DNA of 64,000 bases from Apostichopus japonicus. Taxonomy: Eukaryota; Echinodermata; Holothuroidea; Aspidochirotida; Stichopodidae. How positions within the stretch are numbered: the first letter of the stretch is position 1; each line of letters begins with the position of its first letter. Location of the stretch: contig NC_092579.1 of NCBI RefSeq assembly GCF_037975245.1, positions 22,142,666 to 22,206,665 on the forward strand, given 5' to 3'. Positions 11,701 through 26,700 of this stretch are shown here, piece after piece. Below the pieces are notes generated by a model. It ran no database searches. It had not been told where the DNA came from and saw only the letters and a program-made list of their open reading frames with translations. The position numbers were made by a program, and so were the translations under genes.

Positions 11701-14700
11701 ATCTGGACCTTTTGTCTGTTATATTGAATGTGGAAGTTCATGAACAAGTGACTGTGAGAAATCATAAAGCAAATTTGAAAAGAACAATAGAAATTTTCAA
11801 AGAGGGGAAATTTGTTTTCTAGACAACAATTTGTTGTTGTTCTTTTCAAATTTTAAACCTTGATTTTTTCAGTTTAGAGACACTGCCTAACCACATGTGA
11901 TCTTCAAGGAACGTCCATGTATATCTACTTTTTGTTCTTAACAGGTCTAACCCTAATCTTTAATGTGTTTATATACATCTTGATTTCCACGCAGCATACC
12001 AATGACTTTGCACTGTATACTGAGGCTATCAAATTCTTCAACCATTCAGAGAGTATGGTTAGGATAGCCGTCAGGACTCTGACCTTGAACGTCTACAAAG
12101 GTGAGTTGTATTCGTTTTCACATTTTCACACGAATGACCAACAACAATTTTGATGCAACAGCCTGAATAAACTTCAAGCTGGGGGGAATCTGGTTTAGAT
12201 TTTTGTTCAAGGCCCTTCTGATATTTGAGTGGGAGGTTGGTCTGGTTTAAGTTGACCTGGGAGGATGGGACCAATGGGGAGGAACACATTTGGAGGGGTG
12301 GGGGTGGGGGGGTAAGGTGCTGTATAGTGTCTATCCGAGTTTTTTATTAGTATTATATAAATGTTCCTCTGTACATCTTGCAGTGCAAGATAACGCCATG
12401 CTGACCTACATCCGAAACAAGACCGCCGTCCCATATTTTTCCAACCTGGTCTGGTTCATCGGAAACAACGTCCTCAATCTGAACACAGCTGTCAAGCATG
12501 ATGTAGAGTAAGTCTTAACATGGGTTGTGATTTGAAGAAAAAAAAAAGACTATTTAAAGTTTGTTCATAACTGAAATATACAGGGCTTTTATCGGTGTTC
12601 TTGAAGTTTACCAAGAGGAAGGAATTAAATATTAAAAGATATGAATGACTCCTATATGAAGTCATTTAACAAGGGATTTGCTGCTTATTTGTCAACTTTA
12701 CTAAACAAAAAATGTTGCTCTTTTATGAAAATATCTTTAGACAAACCTTTTACAAAATTTACCAGTGAAACACAATGTTTTTAATAGAGAATACTCACGT
12801 TAACATTAATAACTCAACTTTGCAGCAAAATTTACCTTGATTTTGTGGGAGTGGATGCAAATTACTTGAAAGGAAGAAAATGAAGATATTGGTTGGTTCG
12901 ACTGCTGTGTAATATAATATTATATTATAATATTCATGGGACAGTTAGACAGCATATGGCAGTTTATGATATGGTAATTGGTCTTTGTGATTGGTTTGTG
13001 CAGGCTGGTTTGTTTATCCAATAAAAATCTCTCGTGTGGTAAAATCAGACTTGTTACAATTCACCAGACCCATTTTCGAAATTTGTTGTCAAAAGTCTGA
13101 ATTTCTGTTAGTTCTCAATCTGTCAGTCCTAGTCCACATGTATGTCACTAATCGTCAATGCTGGTTTTGTCCCTTGCAGCCATCGTAGCAAGAATCGTCT
13201 GGAAACATTAATCGCGGAACATCTGGACCACCTCCACTATGTCAATGACATTCTCAGCATTGACAATGAGTACCTGAACGATGTCTTAACTGAGCACATG
13301 TTAAACCGGTTACTGGTACCTCTCTATGTCGACTCACTCACCAGGAAAAGAGCCTATGGACTGGCAGTAAGTGGACTTGAAAAGATTTTGCTTTGTTGCT
13401 TAATTTTCGTTTTCTTATTGTATCGTTTAAAGCAAAGTTTATATCTTAGATTAAGCCATACTTAACTTTTGTGTGGGTTTTTTTTTTTTTGGCAGGGGGG
13501 GGCAGCCTTGGATGACTTTGTTCTGTTGTGCTTTCTTTGTTTAAGGCAATAGAATGAAGAAATGTATGAGAAAATGTAAACGGTTGTCCCCAGATGTAGC
13601 ATTGTCGTAGAATTGTAGTCAAGGAGCAGGGCAAAAATTTTCTATTCACCAATCCTTATCATTTCTTCTACAGTGTAAATATTACTTATCCTTTGTAATT
13701 TTGCTACATTTTTATCCAGACAACCAAATTTTCTATTTGGATAATCAAAAAGTCAGACCTGGTTGTCTGAGGGACAACCAGAAAAAAAATCATTCAAGGT
13801 TTGGCTCTGAGGAGGTAAATTACAATTGAAATAGAAAGTAAAAGGCATATAGTGTTAGTTGTGAGGTGCAACAGGTATATACCTTGTTTCATAACATGTT
13901 AGTTGCTTTCTGTATATCTTGTTGGTATAAGATAATTGTCAATTTTCAAATTTCAGTCAAATTGCTTTCTCAAATGAACAAAGAAAAATATTATAAATTT
14001 TTATAATTCATCAAATTGTCTCCAATGTTGACAGACACTGTGAATGGTTTAATGCCATCTTACTAATTTTGGGATTTGGAACCCCTAAGGCATACATGAA
14101 CATTTTTTGGTGGTCTGTGAAAAGCATAGTGGTCCGTAGGGGTTTGCAGGCAAATTTGGGTCCATAAAAGCTGAACAGGTCTGGCAACAGTTTACTGAAT
14201 TTTACACATTGGCAAGACAGGAAAAAAATCTTGAAAACTGTGCCCTCCCAGGCCAAGAAAACCAGACTTTTTCCAGGACTTGTCTCCAACCATGGTTTTA
14301 GCCTAGGTTTCATTGGTGATTAACCCTATGTCTGGGGTTCAACCATGGTTTTGGTCGAGTTTTCATTGGTGATGCACCCTATGCCTGGGGTCCATAAACA
14401 GTTGGCCAGCACCTCCAGAAGATTTATACCGAATACTACAAATGCAGACATGTAACATAAACCTTCAAATACTTTCACATCAGACACACCAAAGAGCCAT
14501 TTGGAACAATTCTCTAGTACTTGTACCACTGTATACTGTACTCAGTCTGTAGCAATCGTACTGACAGTATGAACAGTTCCAAACCTGATTTGTAATAGAA
14601 ACAGGATATTCTTGCTCAAATATCTCTTAATATGTTCTCATTTTGTTTTTCCTTACAGGAAGATCATCCCCATATTTGTCAGATTTTATCACTATTTCTG

Positions 14701-17700
14701 CTTTCTCAGGTGAGTCCGATGATCTCCTCACGTTAATCTTCAAGTATGCTGTGTTATGAATCAAAGTATTCTGCCCATATTTTTCAAGAAAACAAAAACA
14801 AGGACACATAAATATTTCTGGAACACTGGTTTAGTTTAAACATCCAAACAATTCATCTTCTTAGGAAACCATGGCAGCTATGCCATCTAGATTAAACATT
14901 ATCTGTACCCTAATGAGTTGACTTACCTCATAAAAAATATTAAACTAAAAAGATAATATCTTGATTAAAAACAGGAAAATTATGAATTGTTTATTTCCGG
15001 TGTCTCGACAACGCAACAATTTCCTGCAAAATATCAACTTAATAACCTTAAAGATAATCTTATCTTGTTGACACTTTTAAGCTACTGTAGGAATCTCTTA
15101 AGATAATGATAGTTAGTAGTGGTTAAAAATAGAATCAATCTAGTTTGGAAGAAATGCATTCAGTTATTTGATGTTGTAATTTGCACTGTGATGTAACCTA
15201 GTGTATTGTAATACATTGATATATAATATAATGGTAACGTAATGCTATGTGATGTGTTGAGAACTGCCATTTTTGGTGCTCTTGCATTAAATAAACTCAT
15301 GTTAAGTTTCTCCTTAAGATCTCTAATTTCTCTCTTTATAACTATTTTACTATCGTTTTGTACTCGTTCATCTATGAATAGTTAATCCTTTGCAGGGAGT
15401 AATGTTTTTACAAGATGTGATTCTTTATCAGTGATCATAAATATGTTGATTTATTGAATAACCTCTGCTGTAACTATCTATAAATGCGTACCTCACTTAT
15501 CGAGCTCAACTCGACCTTTGAAGTTCAAAATATTCAATTCTATCCAGTATCCCTCTGAAATTAGCACTTACCTCCCTTGTACCTAGTTGGCAAGACCCAA
15601 GACCCCACCCCCTTCTCTTCCCGGCATACTTCCAGTTACATCTCATTTGTAAGTGGGATTAAATTATTCTTTATAGTATGAATCTATAACCTTGCAGACC
15701 CTATATCCATTTCTTATTGAAGAATTCACATGTTTTAAATGCCACTCCATTTGATAAATGTCTTCCATTATATGTCAGATTTCTCCCTGTTATAATCATC
15801 TTCAATAAGTCCCTTTTCAGTGGGTTATTCAAATCAGTTTGTCATCTTTTATATCTCGTATCTAATATTCCTCGTCTTTTACCCATAATCCTCAGGTATT
15901 TCTAATCATGATGCACCCTCCACTTGTTTCTACTCTTGCCAAAATAATTTTCGAGGGGAGCGAAGAGACCCTAGCCCAGCTTCCCATCGATACCAGCGGT
16001 ATCACCAATGTGAGTACTACTTCTCAAATTTTTTTTGGGGGGGGGTGGGGGGTGGGGGGCTTAAGAGATTGACAAGCAGCACAAGTGAACTTTTTAAGAA
16101 ACTGCTCTCAAATATTTCTTTATCGAAAATGCTTAGCTTGAATCAGGATGTCATGTTCTTACTGCAAAAAGAGGTAAGGAATTGTTTAAAGTTGGTATAT
16201 TTTATGAACACATCTGGCAAAAGCATGAGGTGTATATAATTATTGCAATTTATAGTGCATTGAAAGTCCTTTTGCTTTCTCAACTATGTAAAATCAATAC
16301 TTCAAGAAGGTGTATTGAATTTTAGAAAAGAAAAAAGAAATGAAACAACTGTTGTTGAAACTTTGACTTTCAACCTTGGGTTCACAGAACTTTGATTACT
16401 TGGTAGACTTCACAGGCAAACCCTGGTCAAAAACAGATACATATCAGTATGATTATAATTGGAAAGTAGAAGCTTGTGTTAGAATATTTACCCAGCCCAC
16501 ACACCATATGTTGACAGAAACCATTTTCCCTTGGAGTAACAATGGCTTTAAAAGATAAAAGTCCCCATAACCATGATTTTGAGAGTCACAAGCAACAAGA
16601 CACAGCACTGGGTTTCTACGTAGTATTTTTCAAATTGTTGGTATCTTGCAGATATCACATTCAGAAGTGTCACATTGTGTGCTGTTGGTCACCTCTTTTA
16701 ACAATGCTGCTATTCTAAAAATGACCCTAGATGTTTTATCAAATAATGGTTTTGAATTATTGTGGCAGTATTCAGATTCAATTGCTCAATTTCCCTGACA
16801 CGAATGTTGCAGAAAACTTCAAAACAGACGTATTAAAAACCCTACTATTTTTGTGGAAGCCCTTTACCAAAGCATGGATGGGTAAGGATATAATAACTCA
16901 GTTTAATAGTTTGCAAGCAGGTTTTCTAGCCGTGGCTAAAAAGGCAGTGAGTGGCTCTGTTAATTGGCCAGTTATATTGCTCTTCCATTCCCTGCCCTTT
17001 TATACCTGTAATTGTCTGATTACCTCTTGCACAGCTTTGTATACAATCGGAAGACACATAGATAGTATCATCTTTACATAGTATGACATAAACACATGAT
17101 GGTGTTAGTTTTAACCATGCTGTACGGGAACTACTACACAGGGCATATTACATATATACAATACAGGGCTTGTGTTTCTTCCTTGCACAGTAACATGTTA
17201 TCTATGTATTATAACTTACCTGCTCTGCATTTATCAAATCTTTCTCCGGTAGATGTCTTTCGTAGCATTCGTGGCTCCATCCGAGAGTCTGGAGAGTTCT
17301 CTTGACAGTAGTAAAGAGAGGGACATCAAGACACAGAGAAAGAGACCAAACTACAGAAACATTGACTCACCCACTGAGCTCGATACCCCCGTAGAGGCAG
17401 AGGAAGTCTCCGTCGGTCAAAGATCAGAAGAAGCAACCAAAGAAGAAGAACAAGCAGTAGGTTAGTGATTGTCAAGGCTTTTGGGTGGTAGAATGGAGAG
17501 ATTGGGATCAGCTTGTTGTATAGCAAAAAGGAGGGTAAAGATAAAGGAGAAATATCCTTGTGTTCTTGCAAAACCATTGCTACCAGGTTATAAAAAATTC
17601 AGCAAAACATCTGAATGTTGCTTTAAAAATCAGTGGACTGTGTTGGCAGTGTTAAACATCTCGTGGTTTAAAAATATTGCACAGAAGTAATGTTAACAGG

Positions 17701-20700
17701 TTTTACTTGCATAGATGTCATAGTTTGTATCAACATTGAGAAAGTCTGTTGCAGTTCATGGTAAACATCAGATAGTTGTCTAAGCCTACCACACTTTTGT
17801 CTATCAGATGTACCTAGCATAGAGTACGTTGCTTAAAAGGAATGGGCCGGTATTTATGATTGTAACTAACTCTCCAGACTAATTATGCGGAACGTAACTC
17901 GTTGAGGAAAAAAACTTTATTTAGTTCTTAAGCACTTTATTACTTTCATGGTTTCAACTGGTGTGAAATGAATCTGCTTATGAAAAGCAAGCACTTTTGA
18001 ATTTACTTCCATCTGTTATGTCAGCAATTACAACAGCAGTAGGCTGACTCTGTACTTATGGAAATATATTGAAGAGTAAAGAAATTATTTGGCCAAAATG
18101 TATCTCAAAATTGAAGACCTTAGGAATACAAGGTTCTCTACACATTGATCTATCAAGTACTTGGTGGATGTTGGTGGGTGGCGATCCTAACTTTCTGTTT
18201 CTTCGCTGAAGGATGCCACAAATATCTTGTAGACTGTATAACAATGTATCAGAAAAAGTTTGATGGGTCTTCATAACAAGTGTTTTTTCCTTTGCAACAA
18301 CGGATTGAAGGTATTTATGGGAAACATGTGAACGTTGTGTACTCTAACACAGGGTTTGCAACCAATGGAGTGCGACGCTAAAGGGGGGGCGCAAGATTTC
18401 TTCATGTGTTGAAAATTGATCTACCATCTGCCCACCAAGATTGATTAAATTGTGTCTTTCAATATGAAATCCGTAGACCAAGGTAGCTTTACTTACATTG
18501 TGAGGGGCAGGGGGTCTGATGGGACCGTGGCTCAGTGCTCATGGAAGGTCCTGGGTCATTTAGGATCTGATCGTATACATTGTGAACTGGGATGCCAGTC
18601 AGAAGCCACCGTATCTTGCACACTACAACCATGTATCACAGGGATCTCCATATAATGTGTTTTTTTTTCTTCTTTTCTCTACTCTCTTCAGATGTGAGAG
18701 GAGCAGAGGCAACCGCTGAAGGCCATCCTCCAGAACCGTCTCCAAAACCGGAGGAGGGCCCTCCAGAGGCGGGTACATCTTCTGCCATTGTCTCTAATAG
18801 CACCGATGAAGAGAAGTCCCTCGCTGCGTCCAGAAAGTGCTCTGAACAGCTCAACAACAGGTGATTATTTTCAGTTAAATTTTACAGGTTTTAAAGTCTG
18901 AGCGGGAAAATGATAAAGAAGCCGGGAAAGAGCAAAGAACATGTTTGGCTAGAACGGGATCAGTGACCTCAGAGTGTACAATCTAGATTCTCCAGAAGAT
19001 TTGGAGGATACATGATTTGTAAATAAGCTCACTGCCATTGCAGCATTATCTTTCGTGCCATTTGAAGGAAGACTGGAGCACAACATAAAAATTGTTGCAT
19101 TAGTTAAATGTTTAAGTTACCAGGGAGGAAATCTCTCTACTTTTGTGAGAAAGACTAATGTCTTAAAACACAAATGCTACTGTTGTATATGTAAAAGATG
19201 TAGAAATGTAATAAAAAAGAAGTATAACCACTCTCATGGTAGATATGACATAACCCCATGTGCATTTTTAAAGTTTACCACCAAATTGCCCATTTTACAG
19301 CAAAGAAAGGAAAAAGATCAGGTCAGGACAGCTTGGCACCAGCCTGTGCTGTTTACATCCACATGTGTTGATGTTAATGTCCTTTGTTTCTCCCTCTATG
19401 TTCTGGCCTTCAAGCTACCATTGTAGTGAAAGTAAAGAGTAAACACATACAGCCGAGTAAAGGGCTCTATATAACAGTGCAGTTGAGTGTGGTTATGCCT
19501 TCATCTTATGTCGTCATACAATGTGGAGGGGGAGAGGGGTTGTGGGGGGGGGGAGAATGGGTAAGACAAACAGCTTTCAGATTTGTGGTCCAGAAAAACT
19601 TACGATGGAAGAGTCCTTAAACGCGCCCTGAAGATAACGTTTGGGTGGAAGAATTTGGGTGGAGAGCGATTCTTTATAGTACATATTTCATTTTAGTGAC
19701 TTCTGCAGGTCAAAATACTTGACTTAGAAGAAAATTGTAGGTTGAAGTCAAATACTGTTTTGGGGTTTATTTACAGGATTTCAAAGACACCATGCCATGG
19801 GAGTTACAGTACTCCCCTGGATAGAAAAGAAGTTATCTTTAATTAATGAAAGCCCCCAAAAATATCCATTATAACATATATTTCCTACTGCCATCAACTC
19901 AATTTAGTTTGAAAGTAATCTCCTATTGATAGATCTTTTCATCTACTTTAAATAATATATTAATGATATTGAGGGTTTATAAAGCGCAGACATATCCACC
20001 GATAACGGTGCTCAAGGCGCATCACAATATTACCCTGATCAACGATAACCTGTCAAACATAGAGACAATCTCTCCACATGGCAGCAGCTAAACAGCACCC
20101 AACTGACAGTTTTATCTCACAGGTTGCCATTTATACACCTGGGTGAAGAGAGGCAATGGAGATAAAGTGCCTTTCCCAAGTATAACAACGTAATGATCTG
20201 GCCAGGACTCAAACCTGCAATCCTTAGATAGATACTGGTGTTCAGGGCATTGAAGTACGGTACGCCCGAATATCTTCACGACCTTATCCAAGAGCGAACA
20301 GCGGATAGACCTACTCTTCCCAATACCTCTATCAACTTACTGTTCCTGTGACACGCACGAGAACCTTTGGTGATCGCAGTTTCTGCTATTTCGCCTCGCA
20401 CTTATGGAATTCGCTGCCAGTCCATCTGCGGGAAATTGATTCACTTGAACAATCCAAACGTGCTGTTAAAACTAACTTATTTTCTAAACGCTACACACAT
20501 CTGTAAAGCGCATTGAGCAAACTTTAGTTTGGATTCAGCGCTATATAAGACTAATTATTATAATTATTATTATCACCAGTCCATTGCCTGAACCACTTGA
20601 CCACAAGGCTCTCAGTTATGCCCTAGGTGATGATCACACCTGTTTTGTATCCTACAACTCATTTAAGATACTCTGTACACAATAAAGTCATCTGCTTGTA

Positions 20701-23700
20701 CCTGTTGTGATCACCACTTGTCTGTTTGGTTCCCATCTCCAGACCTTACCTGGCAGCCATATTAAATGCCCTGGATTGCACCAGCGGTGACTACAAGGCC
20801 CTTCTTACGCTCTGCTTGTTGCATGCGATGAGCTTCAATCAAGGTGAGTGGAAATTTGGGATATTCTGTGCTGATGCAAAATTCTTTTGCTTGAAATTGA
20901 AAAAGCTGGTTTATTTATTTTTTATGGAGGGTCTTGCATTTTCAAAGCAGTTTGCAATTGATCAATTTTAATATTCAAATGTATATTGTATGTTCATGCC
21001 CAGATATTCCTCTAAATTGTTTTCTCATGGACGGAACTTTTTTTTTAATTTAATTTTTTTTTAATCTACCAGTTTTAAGGTAAACCAAGAGTTAACTCTT
21101 TGGAACTGGCTGGTGGTTAAGGTGTTCGTATTCACCAACATCACATTTTGTATTCACAGTTTATATTCAACAACATAACATCTTGTTACAATCTTGTAAC
21201 ATCTTTCCAATGGCGCTTGAAGGTTATTCATTATATCGTACAAGTTCTGTTCGGATGCAGATATATATGTGTAGTTTCATATCCCTTACCTAGTTCAAAG
21301 GTGATGATTTATATTTTTGTGTTTTATATTTATTATTTGATCGAAGTAATTAATGTATCTTCCTCTAACCTATCAACCTATTCATCTAAATTTCAACCCT
21401 CTGTTATTCTTGACTCTGGAATCAAGAGTTTTGTTTGTTACAGAGACTGATTTTCAATTTCAAACAAGTTTCCCATGCAGTTTTGAGAATACTAGTATGA
21501 AATTTACCACTTCATCTTTCATATTACGCAACTAAATTTGGGCAACGTTGAGTGGCATTTTGATGTGAAATACCAGATAGATTAAATAGATTTGAATGGA
21601 AGAGGAAGTGGGTGGTGACCCGGGCTGGGTCAGGGGCCGACGCAGATTCGGGCTAGTTAGGTAGATGGGATAGTGCATGATTATGAGAGGAGACAGGTAG
21701 GTATAATTATTTGTTTCTACTCAAACTAGTCACAGTGCTGGTTTGTCCACATAATTCCTGGTTTAAACCTGTTTGACTTGAAAAACTCAAAATTTTCTAT
21801 TTTTCTTTCTTCCCGTCCCATGTCAGGAATACCACAGAAGCTGTTTGAAAGCGTGTCTCTAACGTTCAGGTCGCAGAATAAATCGGGGTACAATACCGTC
21901 CTGGCCGAGCGGTTGATCGCGCTGATGAACCAAGGCTGTCAGCCGAATAGCCTCATCAGACCAGTCACTCTCGACATCGTCTGTAGACTTGTCAAAGTCT
22001 TGGTCTTCTCAGCCAACGGAACCTGTTACCTGGAAGACAGGCACCTGGCTTGTATCGAGGTTGGTCCATTATTAAGAAGATTATTAATGCTTTCACCGTC
22101 GTGGGAGTACTCTCATTTTAAATGTCGGCCGTGTCTGCGATGGTATATTCGGTTCCATACTATTACAGGAGCTAAGAAGTTTATTCATTCTTTCACCGTC
22201 GTGGGAGAACTCTCATTTTAATTGTCGGCCGTGTCTGCGATGGTATATTCGGTTCCATACTATTACAGGAGCTAAGAAGTTTATCGCTTTTGTTCTATAT
22301 ATATAATATTTTGCTTTTTATATAGCGCTTTATACCAGCGATAGGTCTCAAAGCGCTTTACAGACGTTATGTTACCCCTGGTCAATGAAAACCTGTCCCA
22401 GAGACAATCCCTCCAGTCGGCAGCAGTTATATACTGCGCCCAATGACAAGTTACCTCACAGGTACCCATTTAACCCCTGGGTGGAGAGAGGCAAGTGAGA
22501 TAAAGCATCTTGCCCAAGGACACAACGTAATGAACTAGGCAAGAGTCGAACCAGCATTCTTTGGATCACGAATCCGACGTCTTAGCCAATTGGCCACCAC
22601 GCTCACGTATTGCTTTATCAGTGTTATGAGAGTTGCTTTATACCATGTACCATTCAATGCCCCATATACAACATTGGAAGTAGAACTTGTGCATCTACAA
22701 ACATGAGCATCTTTGGTAAACGTTTTACATATATATATTTTTTTTTGGAATATATTCAATCATTTCAAAATTTTAATATTATTCAATGTTATTAAATTAT
22801 ATTTATGTCAATATATACAATTTATGTTGGGTTTCAAGCATACACTTATAGCCATTGATATATGGAGCCAGTGAATGATTGATAGGTTATCAATGTAGTT
22901 ATGTGGTCCCTCTTATTATCATTTTATTCTAAAGTGGGTAGAATTGGCAGTATGTCGTTTTTTGGTTTGTTTTGTTTATATGTTGTCGTGGGGGAAGGAG
23001 GGCAGAGGGGTGTTGGAATTTTTTTTGCAAAATTCACAGTTTATTGCTAAGATAGCAGCCATTGAACCCAATGTAGAAGTAACTACATCCAGCTGATCTG
23101 ACTCACATGATCATTTTCAATTAAGTCGAAATTCCTGAAAACTTTCCAAGTACTACCAGTAAAATTCTATGTACATTTCAGTGTTATTAATCAGTAACAT
23201 CAGATGTGTAGTTGAACAATAAAAAAGAAGAAACTATTCATTTTCCAAACATTGTAAACAACGATTCCAAGAGCCTCTTTCATGGAAATATATTGGTAAA
23301 CAGTATCGTAAATATCAATAGTACCGCAAAGATAAACAGTGTGGTAAAGATAAATAGTATTGTGAAGGGTCGTCTTGATTGCAGTCGTAGTCTTTTCCTT
23401 GAAAGCTCGTTCAAATAGTATTTGGCATGGTCGGTGATATTCAGCATATGATTTAGAACTATGCCCATTTCCTGATGAATATTTGCTAAATATATTCTAT
23501 TTGGATTTCTTTGGCAGGGAGCAAAAGAGGAGAGTGTTCTGTTGCTCAGGAACTATTACAAAGGGGACGAACTCTTTCTGGATATGTTTGACGACGAATA
23601 TCAGACCATGAAGGTGAAAACTTTCTTCAAAATCAATCTTAGAAATACAGCTCTTCGATCATATTGTCGTGCATCAGGGCACACAGTGTATTCAAATTGT

Positions 23701-26700
23701 AAAACACAGCACAATCCATACCTATCTATACAGTCTCTCTGGCACTGATATGTACTAATAGCACAATCATGGCGATGTAAGTCTTCTTGCCCAAATTTTT
23801 GGCCCTTTCGTTGAGTTCGAGGAAATTAGACAATCCCAATGTAACTATAGCCTCTGTTGTACTTATCGAAGAATGTCGGTTATTGTCCAAACATTGAAAG
23901 AACGCATGCTCGGGCAAACGATTAAGGTCAATATGTAATATCGAAAAACAATGTAGGCGGTGAACTGCGAACAATTTTCATTGTTCTCAATATGGTTAGC
24001 TGACAGCAAAGATATTAATGAATTGAGGCCATTTGTTAAATGTGTCCTTTAAAGAGAGAGAGAGATGCATTGCATAATGGAGATAGGCATAAAGATTGGG
24101 TAAAATACATAGCACGGCATATAGCATATTATGTACAGCTATGAACAGAAAGTTCAGTACATCTGCATCGGCATCCGATCAATGTTTCGGATCAACAGAT
24201 GCGGCATATGCAATGGTCTTACTTGAATCTCTTCATTGGCTCAACCCCCGGGAATGGGCCAGACATTTTGCCCAAAAATGTATCAATAGTCAGGATGGTG
24301 TCAGTATTTAGTTATAAAAGAAAAGTAACAAAGAAAAGAAAGAAAACAAAAATGAGTGTTTAGACTGTAAAGATTTGACTGACTCTTGTTGCTTTAACAT
24401 TTACTGAATGTGTATCCTGGATAACAAACAGTAAGCAGTTCCAACGTCTATATATACATTCATGTGTTCTGTGATCCAGCTTGGGTCATGTGATGATATG
24501 CACACAATTATATCCCACATGTGTACATAATAATATGCATTACTAGTGCAAACAAATCTTGCAGGTCTATTCCGTCCCTTTACATTAGACTGTTTTATTA
24601 TCAAGATTATTAATCACTTTCAAATGTTTCTGTCCCATATTTTGATGATTAAGGAAAGATTTATCTGAGGGTGACTGTCAAAGTAGCCTGATTGACCCTT
24701 TCAATCTAAAATTTTCAATCTTAAAAGTCCTATTCCACTTATCCAGATTCAATCAAGTAACTGTTTTTTAAGGTTCTTCACAAATAGTTCTTTTCTCCCC
24801 TAAAAGTTATGAAATTTAGCCATTTCTTCAGCCTTGCCAAGTAACAACCGATGACGAATGGGAAGGCCTTAATTGCTTTTGTTTTTTTACACTCATGCCA
24901 AATTCAGTATCTTTAACAACAACCTATTCGTTTGTTCAAACTCTCTCAGAGGAAGCCGCTTAATGTGGAATATCTGATGATGGACGAGTGTCTCGTTCTG
25001 AGGCCGACAGGGACACCTTTAACCGGGATCGACTTCATCAAACGTCTTCCTTCTGGAGAAATTGAAAGGACAAGAAGAGTGAGTTATTTACATGGCTTGA
25101 GAGTGCTTTCAGGAAAGATTTGATCCAGGTGCGATCTGTGACCAAAATGTTGTGCAAAATGCCACAACTGCTAAGGATGTGAAGCAGTTTTGTTCATAGA
25201 ACCCTTTATTAGTTTAGGTATTTGTATGATGGCAAAATGAATGAGCCTCTAATGTCGTTTATGTATTTCCTCATGCCTACTAAGCAACGTTTCTTGTCTC
25301 GCAAATATTTGAGTTAGAACCCAAATTTGTCATGTTTTTGTGTCACAGCAGATCTGAAATAACCCGAAAGAATTTTTCAAAACTAGGTGTATTATTATCC
25401 TCGTTTGATAGCGCGTGTATCCAAGAAATTGTTCCATCTTGCAAGATGAGGTAGTTTTGTAAAAATTTTCAGGGCCTATAATACATGCATTGTTCAATGC
25501 CATTGTTCCATCAGCGGGTGAAATAAGATGTGTCTCTGTTGTGTTGTTTTGTTATGTTAAGTTAATTAAAGTGACACTTGAGAGAAGACATATCTCATTT
25601 ATGAAAGACAAACAAATCATGCAATGTTTCCCAAACTGGGGGTAAAATTACCCGGTTCGGGGAGGGGGTTAATGTGCCAAATTTTCTTCTTTGGACCTGA
25701 GGGGGGGGAGGGTAGAGGGTGATGTCATGGCTCCTCACAGCAAAGAGGTTCTTGTAGGAACTAACGGTGGATTCATTGCTTGAGGCAACCATCCCATTGA
25801 TCTGATTTCTTTCACACTTAGCACACTCTGCAAACGTGCTGTGATGTCCTATAGTGTAGGGATACCAAACTAGTAGTAACAGCTAGTAAACTACCACACA
25901 ACAAAATCATATGAAGGGTGTTCCAACTGTGTATAGTGATCAAGATAGGAAATTGGTGGGAGGTAGGTGGGGAGGGGGTGGGGAATGGACCATAGAGGAG
26001 AGGATCGTTTTGGTATTATTAGTTCCTGTTCAAATGTTAGGAAATAATTGACTTTTTAGGTCAGGCTTTGGTTAGGCTAGGTCAGTTGTACATGCAAGTG
26101 AGATGAATAGCAGCCTGTGTTTTGTTCATTTGTGGATGAGTCTAGTATAAATGCTTGACAAAATTTAGGCAAGTTCTGATAAATCTACAGTATTTGCCTT
26201 AGTACAGGAAACAGATCAAAACAGAATAGAATGGTAATTGAATGTTCTTTCTTCCTTTGGATACCTCTTAGGCTATCAGAGCTTTCTTCCAGCTGAGGGA
26301 TTTGTCAATGACATTACGGAAGGAGGTGGAAGGAAAACTACCTTTGACCAAAGACAGCCAGCTGGTGTCATTGAATGACAAACTCGACCTAAGTAAGTAA
26401 CCTTTAGATTGGATGACGCTAACACTAAAATAAATCAAAATTCTTCCATGTTGTTTGAATGTAAAATCTCTTTTCTTCATATCTTATTGTTACACATATC
26501 TTAGTATTGTATTCAAATGTATTGTGTTATATTGTATTGTGGTGTATTTTATTGTTTTGTATTGCATTGTGTTGCAATGAACTGCATTGTATTGTCCTGA
26601 ATTGCATTGTATTGTGTTGCATTGTATTGTGTTGCATTGTATTGTACTGAATTGTATTGTCTTGTACTGAATTGTATTGCATTGTATTATATTGTATGGT

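Noticed and set aside
18350-18410. hAT insertion in intron 11
   Set aside because: Only one possible end is visible and no target duplication was found.
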